Shown piece after piece: positions 1 to 12,500 of a DNA stretch of 64,000 bases; the first letter of the stretch is position 1; the number at the start of each line of letters is the position of its first letter. The position numbers were made by a program, and so were the translations under genes. The DNA comes from Teratosphaeria epicoccoides (taxonomy: Eukaryota > Ascomycota > Dothideomycetes > Mycosphaerellales > Teratosphaeriaceae). The stretch lies in assembly GCA_021401465.1 (NCBI GenBank), contig JADDMT010000033.1, forward strand, positions 1 to 64,000, written 5' to 3'. Under the pieces are notes generated by a model that worked only from the letters and a program-made list of their open reading frames with translations, ran no database searches and was not told the origin of the DNA.

Positions 1-595
1 CGGCTAAAGCGTTATCATTCTAGTCGACTCGAGCAGAGAGGGTCTGAAAGTCCGCGCGGTACTTCGTGGCGGAACCCTTCTGCTAGATTCCTAGGAGAGC
101 TCTTTCGGCCTCTTGTTGCTTATTACCAAGCCCGAACGCTTCGCGTAATGCCTTAAACAAAGACTTGTCTAAGTTAAGAATCTCCCTAGTCGTCGTCTTC
201 CTAGCTTCGGCGCTACTAACGTGATCCAGATAATCCGTTAGATGAGGCTAGATAAACTCGAACGCCGGTCCCTTCAGGTAAGAGACAATGTACATCATTC
301 GCTTATAATATGTCGTAAACTATTCCGTATCTACGTTAAATGCTAACTAGCATTGTAGGATAAACATCTCGACTTGAGATCGTTGTCCTGTGAACTCTGT
401 AGGGCTTCCTATCTTGAAGCCGTTGTTGCTATGTCTATTCCCGGTAGTTAAACCTGCGACGGATGCTAGAGCCATCTCGCTAAGGTGAATGGATTCAAGC
501 TACTACGTGATTTGAGGTATAGCAGCAACTTGTTCTCGTGGTGTCGGTTAACTGTCGCTAGAGCTTAAACTAACAGTTAAAGAACTACTTGACAT
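1..595 (-). pseudogene. gag of element A, RIP-mutated, truncated by window edge
   Basis: Reading the minus strand from the ATG at 595 gives a Ser-rich start and then a retrotransposon gag core. Recognisable parts are a P-x-E-F-T-G-Q-R segment, E-M-F-I-L-Q-C, and a long helical region with YKRMMYIVSYLKGPAFEF. Gag coats the RNA in the virus-like particle. At least eight in-frame TAG/TAA codons interrupt it, nearly all TAG where Gln or Trp would fit, while CAA codons nearby are intact. The reading frame is otherwise unbroken, so decay was by point mutation and not by indels. Confidence 0.85.
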
Positions 596-654
596 AGGCG
601 TATGTTAAGCGCTCGCCGAGTCTCCTGATGCTTCCCTAGAAGTGGTGCTCAAAA

Positions 655-1144
655 TGTCATAAGGGTAGGTGCTAATAGCAGGAAGGTAACTAGGTGTTAG
701 ACTTAGGAGCTATGAAGAATATCGATAATAGCAGTTAACCTTATAACTGACTCTCCTCTAAGCAAGAGAGGATTAAATTGAGATTAAGCACGAAGCTCCT
801 AACTGCCTGTCCTAAAGCTACCCCTATATACTAGAGAGCGACAGAGCAGCTCTGTTAGATCTGTTAACAGACCTGACAGATCCGTGTCTGTAGATCTGTA
901 GACTAACCCTACAGATCCAAGGGTCTGTCATCACGTAACAGATCCCTTCTTCCTTGCAAGCCTATGGATCTGTAGACTAACCCTACAGATCCGGGGATCT
1001 GTCCTCATGTGACAGATCCTTTCTTCTATGACTATGCCTATAACTCATAGTACTCCTATGACAGTACTATGACTCATAGCACTTAGGACCCACATGATCC
1101 TGTATCCTACAGTACTCCGGACAGTACTCCTGACACTCATGACA
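655..1144 (-). repeat. LTR of element A (490 bp)
   Basis: The LTR starts TGTCAT and ends ATGACA, an inverted terminal pair. It matches the LTRs at 42231-42775 and 48447-48991 but is 55 bp shorter because it holds two, not three, copies of a 74-bp internal repeat (starts at 893 and 967). Confidence 0.92.
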
Positions 1145-3006
1145 TAAAGTGCCTAGCTAACAGGTTGTTATAGTATAAGCGTAGTAGTTATGCCTTTAAT
1201 GCTTTATCATTTAGGACCTAAATATGATCGCTTTTATACTAGATGCTATACTTGCACTCCTAGTCCTTGCTAGTGCTTTCAGGTCGCTCTAAAGCTAATT
1301 ATAGCTTGTAAAGTAGGGTCTCTACGTTCTCTGAAACGTCCTTTACTAGAGACTCTTCCTAGGTTACTACCCTGCAAATAAAGGCCTACAGGGTTGTCAT
1401 AGGTTAGTGCTCTCTAGGTTAGAGTAGGAACTCTATGCTCTTCGCCCGCTATACGCATGTAGCCTAGATGCGATTAACAATTAGGTTATTAGCTTGTTCT
1501 CCCTCCTAGCCCTAGAACGACAGTTTATTTCTTAGGGTTAGGAGGAGTGTGTTTGCTACCTACGTAGTTAGTACGTAGTCTACGCGACGAGAAGGCCTAT
1601 TAGCTAGGTTGTTAGTTCCCTTATTATGCTTAATAGCAAAATCGAACCTTGACAAATACATGGCCTACTAAGCTTAGCGGCCATTTAGCTGTTTTACGCC
1701 TATGAATCTATAAAGGTTATTATAGTTAGAGAGTACGAAAATAGTCTCTAGCGCGCCTTCAAGATAGTAGCGCTACGTCTTAAAGCATTCTACGATTGCT
1801 AATAGCTCTTAGTTATAGGTCTTGTAGTTCTGCTCTACTAGGGTAAACTTCTAAGAGTAGAATGCGATAGGGTGCTAGCAAGTAGTGTCTTCGCCTGCGA
1901 CAAGCTAGGAGAGAATACCGCCTAAGGCAAATCTAGAGGCGTCCGTTTCTATCTTGATTAGAAGTTTAGGATTATAATGCTAGAGGATTAGAGTATTAGT
2001 AAAGGCTACTATAAGCATGCAGAAAGTAGCCTCTTTAGCCTCTCCCTACAGGAACGGGCAACCCTTTCCCTTAGCCATAGTAGTAAGTAGCGCGGCTATT
2101 TTAGAATAGTTCTTGATAAACCTCTAGTATAAGTTAGCAAAGCTAAGAAAGCTCTAAACTTCCTTTAGAGTCTTAGGTACAGGCTACTCCTTTACTACGC
2201 TAAGCTTGCTCTTATCTATCGACATACCTGAGCTATTAATGACGAAGCCTAGGAACTCTAGCTAGTAAGTATAGAACTCGCACTTCTTTTAGCTAGCGTA
2301 TAGAGCATATTTTCGCAGCCGTTCTAATACTAGGCATAGGTACTAAGTATGTTCCTTGCGTAAGTCACTATAGATTAGGATATCGTCTAAATATACTACG
2401 TAACAAACATGCACGAGACTAGCGAGGGCTCGATTAATGTACGCTTAAAAGGTTACTAAAGCGTTAGTTAACCTAAAAGGCATTACTAGATACTTAAAGT
2501 AACTATAGCGCATGTAAAACGTAGTCTTCTAGTAGTTATCTTCCTTGATTAGGATCCTATAGTATGCATCCTTCAAGTCTAACTTAGAGAACCATGCTAC
2601 ATGCCTGAGGCGCGCAAGAGTCTTATTAATAAGTAGCAAGGGGGCATTAATCCTTAACTGAAATCTCGTTTAGCCTATAGTAATCTACACATAGTCGCAT
2701 AGTCCTGTCCTTCTTTAGCACAAACAGGATAGGAGTACCTGCCTCGCTAGTACTACGCCGGATCTAACTATTCTAGAGGGCCTAATCGAGATATTCCTAA
2801 AGCAGTTTTAGCTCTACTCCTAACAGATTATATAGAGGGCGAAAAGGTAGCTTCTTGCTATCTTGTAACGTGATAGCATGCTCTACGCTATTAACGTACC
2901 TAAGCTTAGTTACATCCTTTTTGTTAGTAAACATGTCGGCAAAGTCCTTGACCTTATTAGGAAGAGGTTTTAGTCCTGCTGTTTTACTAGTAGCGACTAC
3001 AAACAC
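1145..3006 (-). pseudogene. pol (RT-RNase H-start of integrase) of element B
   Basis: A stop-free stretch at 2797-3006 encodes the protease-RT linker typical of gypsy pol (Y-V-N-S-V-E-H-A-I and PLYNLLG). The RT active site is intact as YLDD (about 2366-2400), followed by ILIYS. RNase H ends with an N-L-A-N-R-P-S-R-R-V-D-Y segment near 1590, the usual end of the gypsy RH domain. The frame then reaches YYNNLLARHF, the start of the integrase HHCC finger, where element A interrupts it. Many TAG stops make it non-functional. Confidence 0.8.
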
Positions 3007-3599
3007 CTAGGATTCGGTTTTTAATAACTAATAGAAACGCCTGGCGTCAAGCACGCGTACCGCGGAGGGTACGCTGCTATAACGCCACTTATCTATGTTA
3101 CTATGCATAATAATAGCCTCCTAGCGCATCTAGGGCCGCCCTAGCAAGACTAGCGCTCTAGGCATATCTAAGGCGTAGAATATGCTCTACGTATGCTTCT
3201 TGTATCCTGTACTGTCTACTAGCTAGATCTTTAGCTAATACGCGCTATAATAATAGCCTCTCTTCCCCTAGAATGAATCCATAGTAGGAAGAGGCACGCT
3301 TGCGACTTGCTTAAGCCTATGCTATAAGGCGTAAGCTTAAGACATGATGTTAATGTCTGCGTAGTTATTAAGTAACATGTCTGTCTTAACTTCGTCCCCT
3401 TCTGTAATAACAACAGCGCCATTTAGGCGCTTTGTAGGTACTAGGGCTACGTCTAGTCCTGAAGCATCTTCGCTTCTAGTCGAGGCTATAGAAAGGCTCC
3501 TTAACTAGTAACTAGCCCTTACCTAACGTACTACTACTATCCTCTTATGTAGTAGGCAGGCTTAGACAAAGCGTCAAGCCTTAGCTAGCTACACTATTT

Positions 3600-4668
3600 C
3601 TACCTTGCGGGTAGAGGCTGTCGCCTCCCTCTTTAGTACACGACAGTCCCGCGCCTAATAGCCAGGTTTACTACAGTTGTAGCAGTTGTCATTCTTGTCG
3701 GCTACTCTGCTACTACTCTAAGCAGGTAGCACTAACCTTCGAGAGTCTCTACTAGGATTCTTACTATTACCCCTGTTAGGCTTCTTTAGGTCCCGTTAGT
3801 TTTAATGCTTGCTAGTAGTATGTTTGTGTAGAGCATGCGAGCCTCTTACTCCTAACTACTTAATCTGAGTTACTAGGGAGATTAGTTCATCCCTAGTCTT
3901 AGGTGCCTAATAGTATACTGTAATAGCCTTGCTTAAGGTATCTCGCAGCTTTATGAGTAGGTACTACCTACGCTACGTAGGGGTATATAGTTCTATCTGC
4001 TCTTCTAGCGTAGCTAAATACGCTATGAATAAGGAAGCACTTTGCTTCTCGCCTTGCTTAGTAGTCTCGTACTACTAGGCTACAGTTAGCCCGCGATTAG
4101 CAGGATCCTCGACTACGTCTACTATCTCCTAGCAGAATATATCCTACGTATACTCTAGCGCCAAATTAGCTACTTTATGCCTATTATGCTAGGCGTCTAA
4201 CGTGTCCCTCTTAAGGAACATGCTTACGTATATGATCCTTGCATGCGAACCGCTATAGGCCGTACCTAATAACGCGAACACCTTATCTAACTAGCGGATA
4301 AACATCCTTGCTTCTTTCAAGGTCTTCCCTAAGAACTTAGGGGGTAGTTCAAGGCGTAGGCTGCCTAAGTTACGCATAGTCGGAGCTAGCGAGTTAGCTA
4401 GTTACATTGAAGTCATCGAGGCTACTTCTAGTTGCTAGGAGCCTGCTACCTACATGCGTTTACGCTACGCTACGTCGGCTCGCAGATCGTATAGGCGCTA
4501 TGCTTTTACTAGCTCTGCCTACTCTTTCTCTAGGCACGCTATCTCTTTGTCTTTAGTTTCCTCTACGACGCTACAGGCGTCCTCTCCTTCTCCTAGCTAG
4601 CCGTTACGTTAATGCTAGATACGAGCAGGCGTGTAGCCTGCTTAGCTAGGGGCAGGAATACCGGTCAT
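3600..4668 (-). pseudogene. gag with damaged CCHC zinc knuckle, element B
   Basis: From the ATG at 4668 the frame gives an acidic/helical N-terminus and a gag core (L-E-L-P-P-K-F-L-G-K, later LLIKLRDTLSKAI). The zinc knuckle near 3643-3684 reads CYNCSKPGY, a stop, then ARDC. The expected His is Tyr (CAC to TAC) and the expected Trp is TAG (TGG to TAG), both G:C to A:T changes in CpA/TpG context. Reading is otherwise continuous apart from TAG/TAA stops. Confidence 0.8.
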
Positions 4669-4674
4669 TATAAG

Positions 4675-5200
4675 TACTCTATAGGCTACAACTAGGGTAG
4701 AGTAATTAGAATTAATATAGTATGCAACTAGTAATTAATACGTAGGTATGTAGTAGCGTATAGAGCCTCTATCCCTAATAATAGGGTAAGGTCTAAAAAC
4801 TAATTACTACCCTTCTTTAATTCTCCTACGAAGCATGTAAGATGCGCCTGCATGCGTCACATGCGGCTTAGCTTATTAGCATGACCGAATGAGCCTATAG
4901 CTTAGCCGTCTAGTATCACATATAGGGCTTTATTAACGGCTACTTTATAGGCTTTATAAGGCCTAAGAAAGAGTAGCGTTTATATTATAGTAGTCATAAC
5001 AAGGCTCATAGTTACAAGCTACAAGGTATTGTCATACTAGACAGCCTCATATTAAGTGTTATTAGACCCTTCTATAGCAAGGATAACGACAACATGATGT
5101 ATTAAGCTTCACGTGTACTATAACGTATTAGACGCATAATAAACTAATACTGCTAAGATAGTAGTAAGCGTAAGCGGCTATACTTGTATAGTAATCTAGC
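4675..5200. other. RIP-mutated spacer, possible 5' UTR/LTR of element B
   Basis: No coding potential was seen. By position it should include the leader and LTR of element B, but with no second copy in the window its ends cannot be set. Confidence 0.4.
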
Positions 5201-5268
5201 ATCATCTCGAAAACCTAACCCCTAAGCAGTACGAAGTACGAAGAGTAGACCGAGTAGAGCTAAGTTAG
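5201..5268 (+). repeat. Left terminal inverted repeat of the candidate transposon
   Basis: It pairs with 18861-18897 on the opposite strand. Beyond it, to about 5480, CTACTC-type heptamers recur many times. Confidence 0.6.
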
Positions 5269-5489
5269 CTAAGTAGGTGCTAGTAGTATACTAGTAGTAT
5301 CTTACTAGCTCGGCCTACTCGGCCCTACTCCTAGCTACTCGATTCACGGGCTCGTTAGCCTTCCTACTCATGCCTACTCGTAGGCGTGCTTATTTAACGG
5401 CTTTCTACTCGATCGCTACTTACCTACACTCGTACGCTCCTCTGACGTGTATGTCTACTTAGCCCTACTCCTAGCCGTGCAATCTGGCG

Positions 5490-6752
5490 ACAGGCATTAC
5501 TACCGAGTATTAGCGATATGTAGTAGTTAGAATGAAACTTGTCTTTAGACTGCCCCCTTACATAGCTCATTTACTGTACTAGCTACTACGCCGCTATCTC
5601 TGCGCTATAGGTAGTCTCTAAAGCCTTCTATAGTTAACAGCTGTAGCTTGTAAGTCGTCTACATCCTCCTATGCCTTTCCTTATACGCTTAGAGGCGCAT
5701 CTAGTCCGCAACCTATTCGACGATCTTGTCTTTAACCTCCACGCTCTCTAACATTCCCTCATACTTCTTGACTGCTAGAAACCGAAGTCGAGGCAGCTAA
5801 GCAGCTATAATAGTCATGTAGAGTACGAACTACTTAGAGTACACGAAACTGCAGAGGTCCGCATTAATGTCATCTGAATTCTAGTAAATCCATACATACC
5901 TGCCCGCTATGTTAGTAGTAGCTAAGTAGCTACTATAACTAAAATATGCTACTATTAAATCACATCTACCTGCTATTGCCGTATTAAATTAGTAGGGACT
6001 ATAGCTCTTACTAGCATGCTAGTCTTACAGGAGCTAAGAAACAAGTAAACTATAAGTAATACTATCTCTACTAGCTCGCTAGACTTCAGGAAACACGGCT
6101 AGACCCCCGTTTAGAACACTACTATGTCTCTATACCCGCCTGCTTGCTAGCCTACTATGGCCTTAGAAACATGTGTCGAGATACACATATGTACTTGTTA
6201 GCGTATCTCGTTCCTCTGCATGTAGTACTAGACAATAAACGGCTTGTTTATTATGCTATTCAAAGTGGCCAAGTTGTTACGGGCTCCTACGACGACGTCG
6301 CTAAACTCACCCTGTAGACGCTGTCTAAACTGTAGAGAGAACTCGTCGTATAATTGCTCTATGTCGTATGTATTCTACAAGCCTTAGTAGAATGCCTAGG
6401 TGTACTAGTCTTCTGTCTTGTACTTGACATTGACCTTCTTTTAGCCTAACTAATTAGCGTCTTCTGTCTTCATTACAATGAAGACGACCTTCCTATTCCT
6501 TTTGCTCCTAAACACACGGACCCCCCTAAAACTCATCTAAGGGGCGTTAGGGGTCCCATTGTAACTGACGACGATTAGCCTGCTAAAGAAAAGCTTATGT
6601 GCACCTAGCGGTCTAGTAAGTAGCACTCCGAATACCTTGTTCGTGATTAGAGGTAGTATACTATTAGCCCGCTTCCTTGTCGCGCGACTTACTATGTCCT
6701 CCCCTTTAAAGATCTTCTTAAACAGCAGGATTTTAACGCGTCTAGTAAACAT
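5490..6752 (-). pseudogene. Unrecognised RIP-mutated gene inside the candidate transposon
   Basis: The ATG at 6752 opens a 71-codon stretch rich in Lys and Arg without stops. The same frame continues through TAG stops for more than 200 further codons, including FRSKRNRKVVFIVMKTED and a helical part LQFRQRLQGEFSDVVV. The total is about 400 residues. I do not recognise the family. Stops are almost all TAG, so the frame itself is credible. It is the leftmost gene of the candidate transposon and is transcribed toward the left end. It could be an accessory protein of the element or an older host gene. Confidence 0.4.
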
Positions 6753-7484
6753 GAAGTTAGTGACTAGTCGTCATATCTTAGGGTTAACTGTATACTTATT
6801 CCTATTCTAGGTTAGCTGCCTAGCATAGCTGTCCTTGTAGTTGTCATGCTAGTTAATTATCTGGCAATTCTTGCTATAGTAGGCTACTACCTAACATGGG
6901 CACATCTTGAGCAGGCTATCAATGCCACAATTAGCGCATTAAGCGACTATGCTAGCCATTGTCTCGAATAGTAAGATAGAGGGTTGATTAATGTTGCTAC
7001 TACTTATATGTATTAGGCAAGTCTTCGAAGTTAGTTAATGTAATTAGTAAAGAGTTAAAGTAGAAGAGTAGTAGTAGATATAGATATCTCTTACTACTAA
7101 GTGCACGTGCTACTACCTAGCTAGCGCACATGAGGCCCTCGTAACTGCCGTCTAGATTAGTTAGCTGCTACGTGCTACTATGTGCTACATGCAAGTAGTT
7201 ATCGCTCTTAACAAAGAAGCAGCAAACATGGCGACATCTATCCCATGCAGCTATGTCTGCTAAGTACACATGCTGCCGTCAAGCTAGCGTTAGTATAACT
7301 ATGTCGCGGTTGCTACTATTCCTAATGCCTCTGTATAGTAGTAGATAAGGTCCGTAGGTTACAATTACGAGGATTATTTTTTACTGCCTTTCAAGGCAGA
7401 ATCGCCTGATATTATGCCTTCTTCATTCAGTCATGTGCCTAGGCAGTAGTGTGTGATATTTAACCGAATCTGTAACAGCGTTAC

Positions 7485-7562
7485 GTGCCTTCTGTTTCTA
7501 GCCATTTTTCAGGCAGTAGCGTCATGTGCCTTCTATTTCTAGTCATTTTTCAGGCAGAAGCT
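7485..7562. repeat. Two tandem copies of a 41-bp motif
   Basis: Copies start at 7485 and 7526. Each has GTGCCTTCTRTTTCTAG, CATTTTTCAGGCAG in order, so TGCCT and AGGCA arms can pair. A related partial copy lies at about 7430-7450. Confidence 0.6.
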
Positions 7563-7808
7563 AATAATGTGACAATGCAACGTGTATGGTTAGCGACTAT
7601 GTAGAGCACATGACCTATAGCTGCTAAAATACAAAAGAAGCTTAGTGCCCTAAACTTCTTTCTTTTAAACAACTACCTTATCTAGTACTTAGCTTCTTCT
7701 TTAGTATCTATACAGATACTAGCATACTAACAACACTATAGCATGTAAGCATTATATGCTTGTATAACGAGACTATAAACTAACGCGCTAGTAGAATCCA
7801 AACCTACT

Positions 7809-9103
7809 ATGTCGACGAATCTGACCCTAGACCTAGAGCTAGCAATTAGTGTAGGTTCTAAGCACGCCAAGTTCGCGGCTAACTACGTCCGCAATACTGT
7901 CTAGGCATTAGAAGCCGCTATCGCGCTACAGAAGGCATATCCGGACTTCGATGCCTACGAGGATCTCGTTAACTACGCCCCTTAGGTAGAGTATCGAGCT
8001 AGGCACAAGGTGCTTGATGTCGCATGCGGCAGTAGCCTAATTAGGCTCCTAGCGAGTGCAAAGCTAGCTACGCTAGATAGTGTATACTTCCTAGACTTCT
8101 GTGCTAAGATGCTAGATAAGAGCTAGTAGTATGTGTTATAGCTAGGCCTTAGAGGTAATACTATTACTAACTAATCTTTAGTACTATGCGGGACTACTAG
8201 GGAAGCGTGGACTCGTAGCGCTTCATCTAGGCGAGGCTTAGTCGCACCCCTACAGCTAGCATCAAGCAGGCTGCTAGATGCCCTAACGGCTTTTAGATAG
8301 TATTTGTAAAGGGCGTGCTAGAGATATTCGAGCTACAGGTCTATTCGGGGCTAATCCGCTAGCTGCGCAAGCTAGTTAGTAATAACAGCTAGCTGATCTT
8401 AGATTAGAAGGAGCCTGCTCCTAGCTAGCAGCTACTCTTACACCGACTAAGCGAGGCTACTTCTATAGCCTATTAAGAGTACACTATAAGAGACTAGGCC
8501 TTATTACTATTACGCATTTAGAATGTTTAGCACCCTGCCCTACTAAGTCCTAGCTTTAACCATCTAATCACGCAGTACACTATAATCGCTAGCTAGGACG
8601 AATTAGCGAGGGCGCGGAGATCTATGCTTGCTTTCTTCGCTAAGCCTAGTATAGCAAGTAAGGTGTCCCTCTACGTAGACTTTCTGACCTACTACCTAAC
8701 AGATGAGTTAACTGCTCTCTACAGCTTATTCGTCGAGCGAGCAAGAACCCGTGTCAGCCATCTAACTACGGCGTTAGAGGTCAAAGTCGACATGGCGTAG
8801 CATGAATAGCTTAATAGCAAGATTAGTAGTACTACTCCTAGGCAGAGGGGTTTCTAGGTCGAGCTCTTATACACTCTCCTCATTAAGCCCATAGTTACGA
8901 TATCTCTTAATTAAGTCAAACGGGAATTGTCGCGCATAGAGAGACATGCGCTAGAACGACAGGTAGTAAAGGCTCTGTAGAAAGGGTAGTAAATATGCAA
9001 GGTAGATAAGCTAGCTAGCTGCCTAGACGCTAGCTAGCAGAGAGATGTGCATGCGATAAGAGACTTTCGGCTAGTAGCACTAACTACTAATCCTGCGGCA
9101 TGA
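7809..9103 (+). pseudogene. Methyltransferase-like relic
   Basis: From the ATG at 7809 about 160 codons read with only TAG/TAA interruptions. Residues 68-76 read VLDVACGSS, matching motif I of Rossmann-fold SAM-dependent methyltransferases (hydrophobic-LD-hydrophobic-x-C/G-G). Residues 94-102 read FLDFCAKML, placed like motif II of the 'D-x-S-x-x-M-L' type. The N-terminal half is a helical cap. After about 8300 the frame must shift to keep reading, and the helical C-terminal part ends at TGA 9103. Substrate (DNA, RNA, protein or small molecule) cannot be inferred. It is divergent from the transposase gene beside it, with the 3' end of that gene facing this gene's 3' end. Confidence 0.5.
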
Positions 9104-9559
9104 CTAATAAGTAGTTATGCACGTAGGTAGAAGACCTGCTTCTAGCTGTAGTAGGCAGCAATTCATGACTTTCTTGAGAACTTACTAAGCATCTACCTCT
9201 TAGCGACGTGCCTGCTGTCGAAAAGAAGCTTGTAGCTATTATCGCCAAACACAAGTTTCCCTTTCTCAAGGTTAGTAGCCACGATTCTGACTAATTATAC
9301 ATACATATGCTAACTAGTTATGTTTCTAGCTCCTAGCTAAGCTTCGTAACAAGATCTACAAAGGAGTTATCATGTCGCCTACCCTAATTAGCATTATGTT
9401 CAACTACAGCATAGGTTAGCTAAGTAGCTAAGTCGTCAAGTCTACTAGCGCTAGCTAGAAGAACTACGTGCTAGGAGCCCTCCTTGTAGCGTGCTACCTT
9501 CATCAAGCTTACTAGTATAGCATTCGTTACGCATGTTATAATCGTTTACATTTGTTTCT

Positions 9560-12500
9560 CCTTAATTAGTCCTAAGTAGAGCTACTAGCGACGCCACGCT
9601 TAAGCAATAGCGGCCCTTCCTTACTAGTAGCCGCAATATCGCACTCCTTAGCTATATTCAGGCAATGTAGCTTGTGTTTAGTTGCTACCCTAGACTCTTG
9701 TTCCTCCTAGTCTGCATTGTATATGAAGTTATAGGTCTTAAAGTCAGCAGTGTTGTTAATGTACATGTCATATTAGCTAGAGGTGTCATATTCGTCTGTT
9801 AGCATAACATGGATGCTATAGTAGACGCTAGTAAGCCTGTAGATGCGGCGACCTTGCAGAGTACCTTCCTATAGGCTAGAACGTATTGCTATAATCACTA
9901 TCATGCTATGAACATCGTCTGCTCTTCTAGCCGGATCTTTCGGCTAGAACAGGTCTACGAACACACCTATGTAGGTTAGACGTTTATTATGTGCTAGTAT
10001 TATGTAGTTATGGCCGTCTACTATGACACGCGATTTCTTGTCTTAGAAGGTTACGACATATAACAGGCAAGCAGGCAGCCGGCCCTCGAAGGCGACAACT
10101 AGGTCGATTTGTCTGTTAACGCTAGTAGTCTTGTCTGTAACTAGCAGCACTTCGTACTCCTAGACCTAGAGCTAGTCGTTACAGCGATTGTCCTAGATTC
10201 CTTGCTAGTTCGGGGTACATCTAACGACGTCTAGCTTAGTTGCAGATAGATCGTTAGGATCCTTATGATGCATCTTCTAGCACTATATACTAGCATAGAA
10301 AGATACATCTAAATTATCGACCTAATCTAGTCTTCCCTTAATCCTGTTAGGATCAAGACGCATTATATTCGACATTAATGTTATATTAGACGACACCTAG
10401 CACTCTCTAACAAACACTGTAGTAGTATGACAGAAGTAAGGCCCTACCTCTAGCCCTATGTATGCTACTATATTACTAACTGTCCTCTATATGTCTCTAC
10501 CTAGTAACGATTAGCTAGATCTTAGCCTTTGCTAGCTAAGGAAGGCTTTAACATCCTTCTGCTCTATCGGTTAAGGCACTTCGCGCTCCCGAGCCTCTTA
10601 ACATTTAGCCTTAGTCTGCTGCTAGAACGTTAGGCTAGTATTAAAGAATGTAAGCATAGTAATCTTTCGCTAGAAGTGCTCCATAATTTGGTCCTCCTAT
10701 CCGTTCTTCTTGTTAGTTAATTTGAATAGCTTCTTAACATATTCGACATGCTTATGTTCGAAGTAGCTAGTGTCGAGGTCTAGCGCGTTGCTAAAGAGCT
10801 GTATCATGTCTATGTAGTATGTAAGGGCATAAAACTTAGGAAAATTAAAGTGCCCTTATAGTTTACACACATTGTCTACTATCTTAGGCTCCTCCGCTCG
10901 CTCTGTCTGCACTTTCTTCTTTCTTAGCTCTCCTTTGCTTATGCGGTACTCCCTAAACTCTTCTTTATACTAGTTGTATCGGAATAGGGCAAGGACTATA
11001 AACTAGAGCGTTTCGCTATCATGTAAAGGATATTATACTAACTAAGAGAAGTCTACTATCGCCCGCAAGAACTAGATAGCGCTATGTGCCTTAGCCTCTT
11101 CTAATAGTAGCACGAAGACTAGGAGCAACTGTCATAGTACACTCTTCTGCTCCTAGCCTGTCTATTAGCTTACTACAGACATCTAGCTAAACACCTAGAG
11201 GTTCCTAAATGCAGGTACCGCTACGAAGTAACAGTCGATAATAACATCTAGTTAATAATCTATAATAGTCTTGCCTTTGTTACTCTTTCTTGCTGCTTTA
11301 TGCTAGCCCTTAGCTTATAGGAGTACTACTCTAGCTTGCTTCGAAGACAGAGGTAGTCGACTCTTAAGCAAATCTCGCGTCTAATCTATGACGTATATTA
11401 ATATGCCCTTAAAGAGTTAGTAGAGCATGTCTACTATTAGCGTCTTGTAGATATTTAGGCTAGGGTACCTAAATGCGAAGTTTAGTAGGTCGTGTACGTG
11501 GCTACCCTAGTCCTTCTTCGCTACTCGCTAGAGCATGATTTGTATTTTCGTGTCCTTATGTATCCGCTATAGCGTAACCGCTTTAAGGTCTTCGCGTTTT
11601 TCTAGATTAATTATACATATCGTGTAGTAGCGGTTATTCTTCACGCCTGTAATCATCACCTGTTCTTAGTAGTCGCTCGCGTATACTGCGATATTTAGGA
11701 AACATCGCTATGTCTCGCTATCCGCATATAAGACGTCGAGGCCCTCGCCTGCGGCGAGCTTAGTAATAGGGTCGAACATTGTCTTCATGTAGCAATAGTA
11801 TAGCTCGTCCCTAATGCTTCCTTTCCCGCCTTTAACTACTAGTAGCATCGCTAGGAGCACGCTACCTAGTCGATAGTTAGAGTTATGAACCGATCTAGGC
11901 AGGTTGCTAATTGTCAAGTATACTAGCTATGCAATTAGGTTACCTTGATAATTAGTAACCTATGTCTTGTCACTAGCAAGAATTAGTGGCATAATTGTCG
12001 CTCTGTCTATTCTAAGCTCTTTCTGTTTGTCCTACTACTAGTCTGTAGAGGCCATGTCCTAATAGATCCGCCTAGGCGGGTCATCTAGAGTCTTAAGGCG
12101 ATAAGGCGCGTACACGAGATTATTCCTGAAACCCTTGTGCCCTATAAGAAAGCGCATAACGTCTTCGACTTTCTAGTGCCTTAGAGGCACTGTCTTGACA
12201 CTAGAGGTCGACTATGGAGATTCTAATTCGATGTTCGTAATGCTCTACTTTACAATGAATAGTAGTTAGTAGGTACTTACTTCTCGGATCTTGTCCTTAA
12301 GCTCTACGCCTAACCGAAAGCTAAGCAGTTCGTAGATCTTCTGTAGCCAGGGATTCTTGAATAACCGATCGATAGCGTTGCTCGAAATGCCTTCGTATAA
12401 GAGCTAGTATGCGAATACTACATCTACATTACTTTAGAAGAAGGCATAGCCCTATTCGTTAAGTTCCTTATCTGTCTGTTCGTTAGACCTAGTCAAGGTT

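Larger units (their letters stand above)
1..1144 (-). mobile_element. Element A: Ty3/gypsy LTR retrotransposon, right end only
   Basis: The gag start and the 5' LTR (right side, minus orientation) are present; the rest runs off the left edge. Positions 1-1144 align almost base for base with 47792-48991, so this is a second copy of the inner element of the later nest. It is less mutated: many CAG, CTG and CCA sites here are TAG, CTA and CTA in the other copy. The insertion interrupts element B exactly where its integrase HHCC finger begins. The base after the LTR starts the expected right target duplication (1145-1149, TAAAG); its partner is outside the window. Confidence 0.9.
1145..4668 (-). 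mobile_element. Element B: Ty3/gypsy retrotransposon, RIP-mutated, interrupted by A
   Basis: Read on the minus strand, the order is gag (ATG at 4668), CCHC zinc knuckle (about 3643-3684), protease/spacer (about 3000-3430), reverse transcriptase (about 2000-2930), RNase H (about 1560-1990) and the first residues of integrase, where the LTR of element A cuts in at 1145. This is the Ty3/gypsy domain order. Its family differs from element A and resembles the outer element of the later nest only at domain level. LTRs could not be located: the left one is outside, and the right one may lie in 4675-5200. Confidence 0.82.

Noticed and set aside
893..990. CTAACCCTA strings suggesting telomeric repeats
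   Set aside because: They occur once per 74-bp LTR unit with unrelated flanks, not as tandem telomere hexamers.
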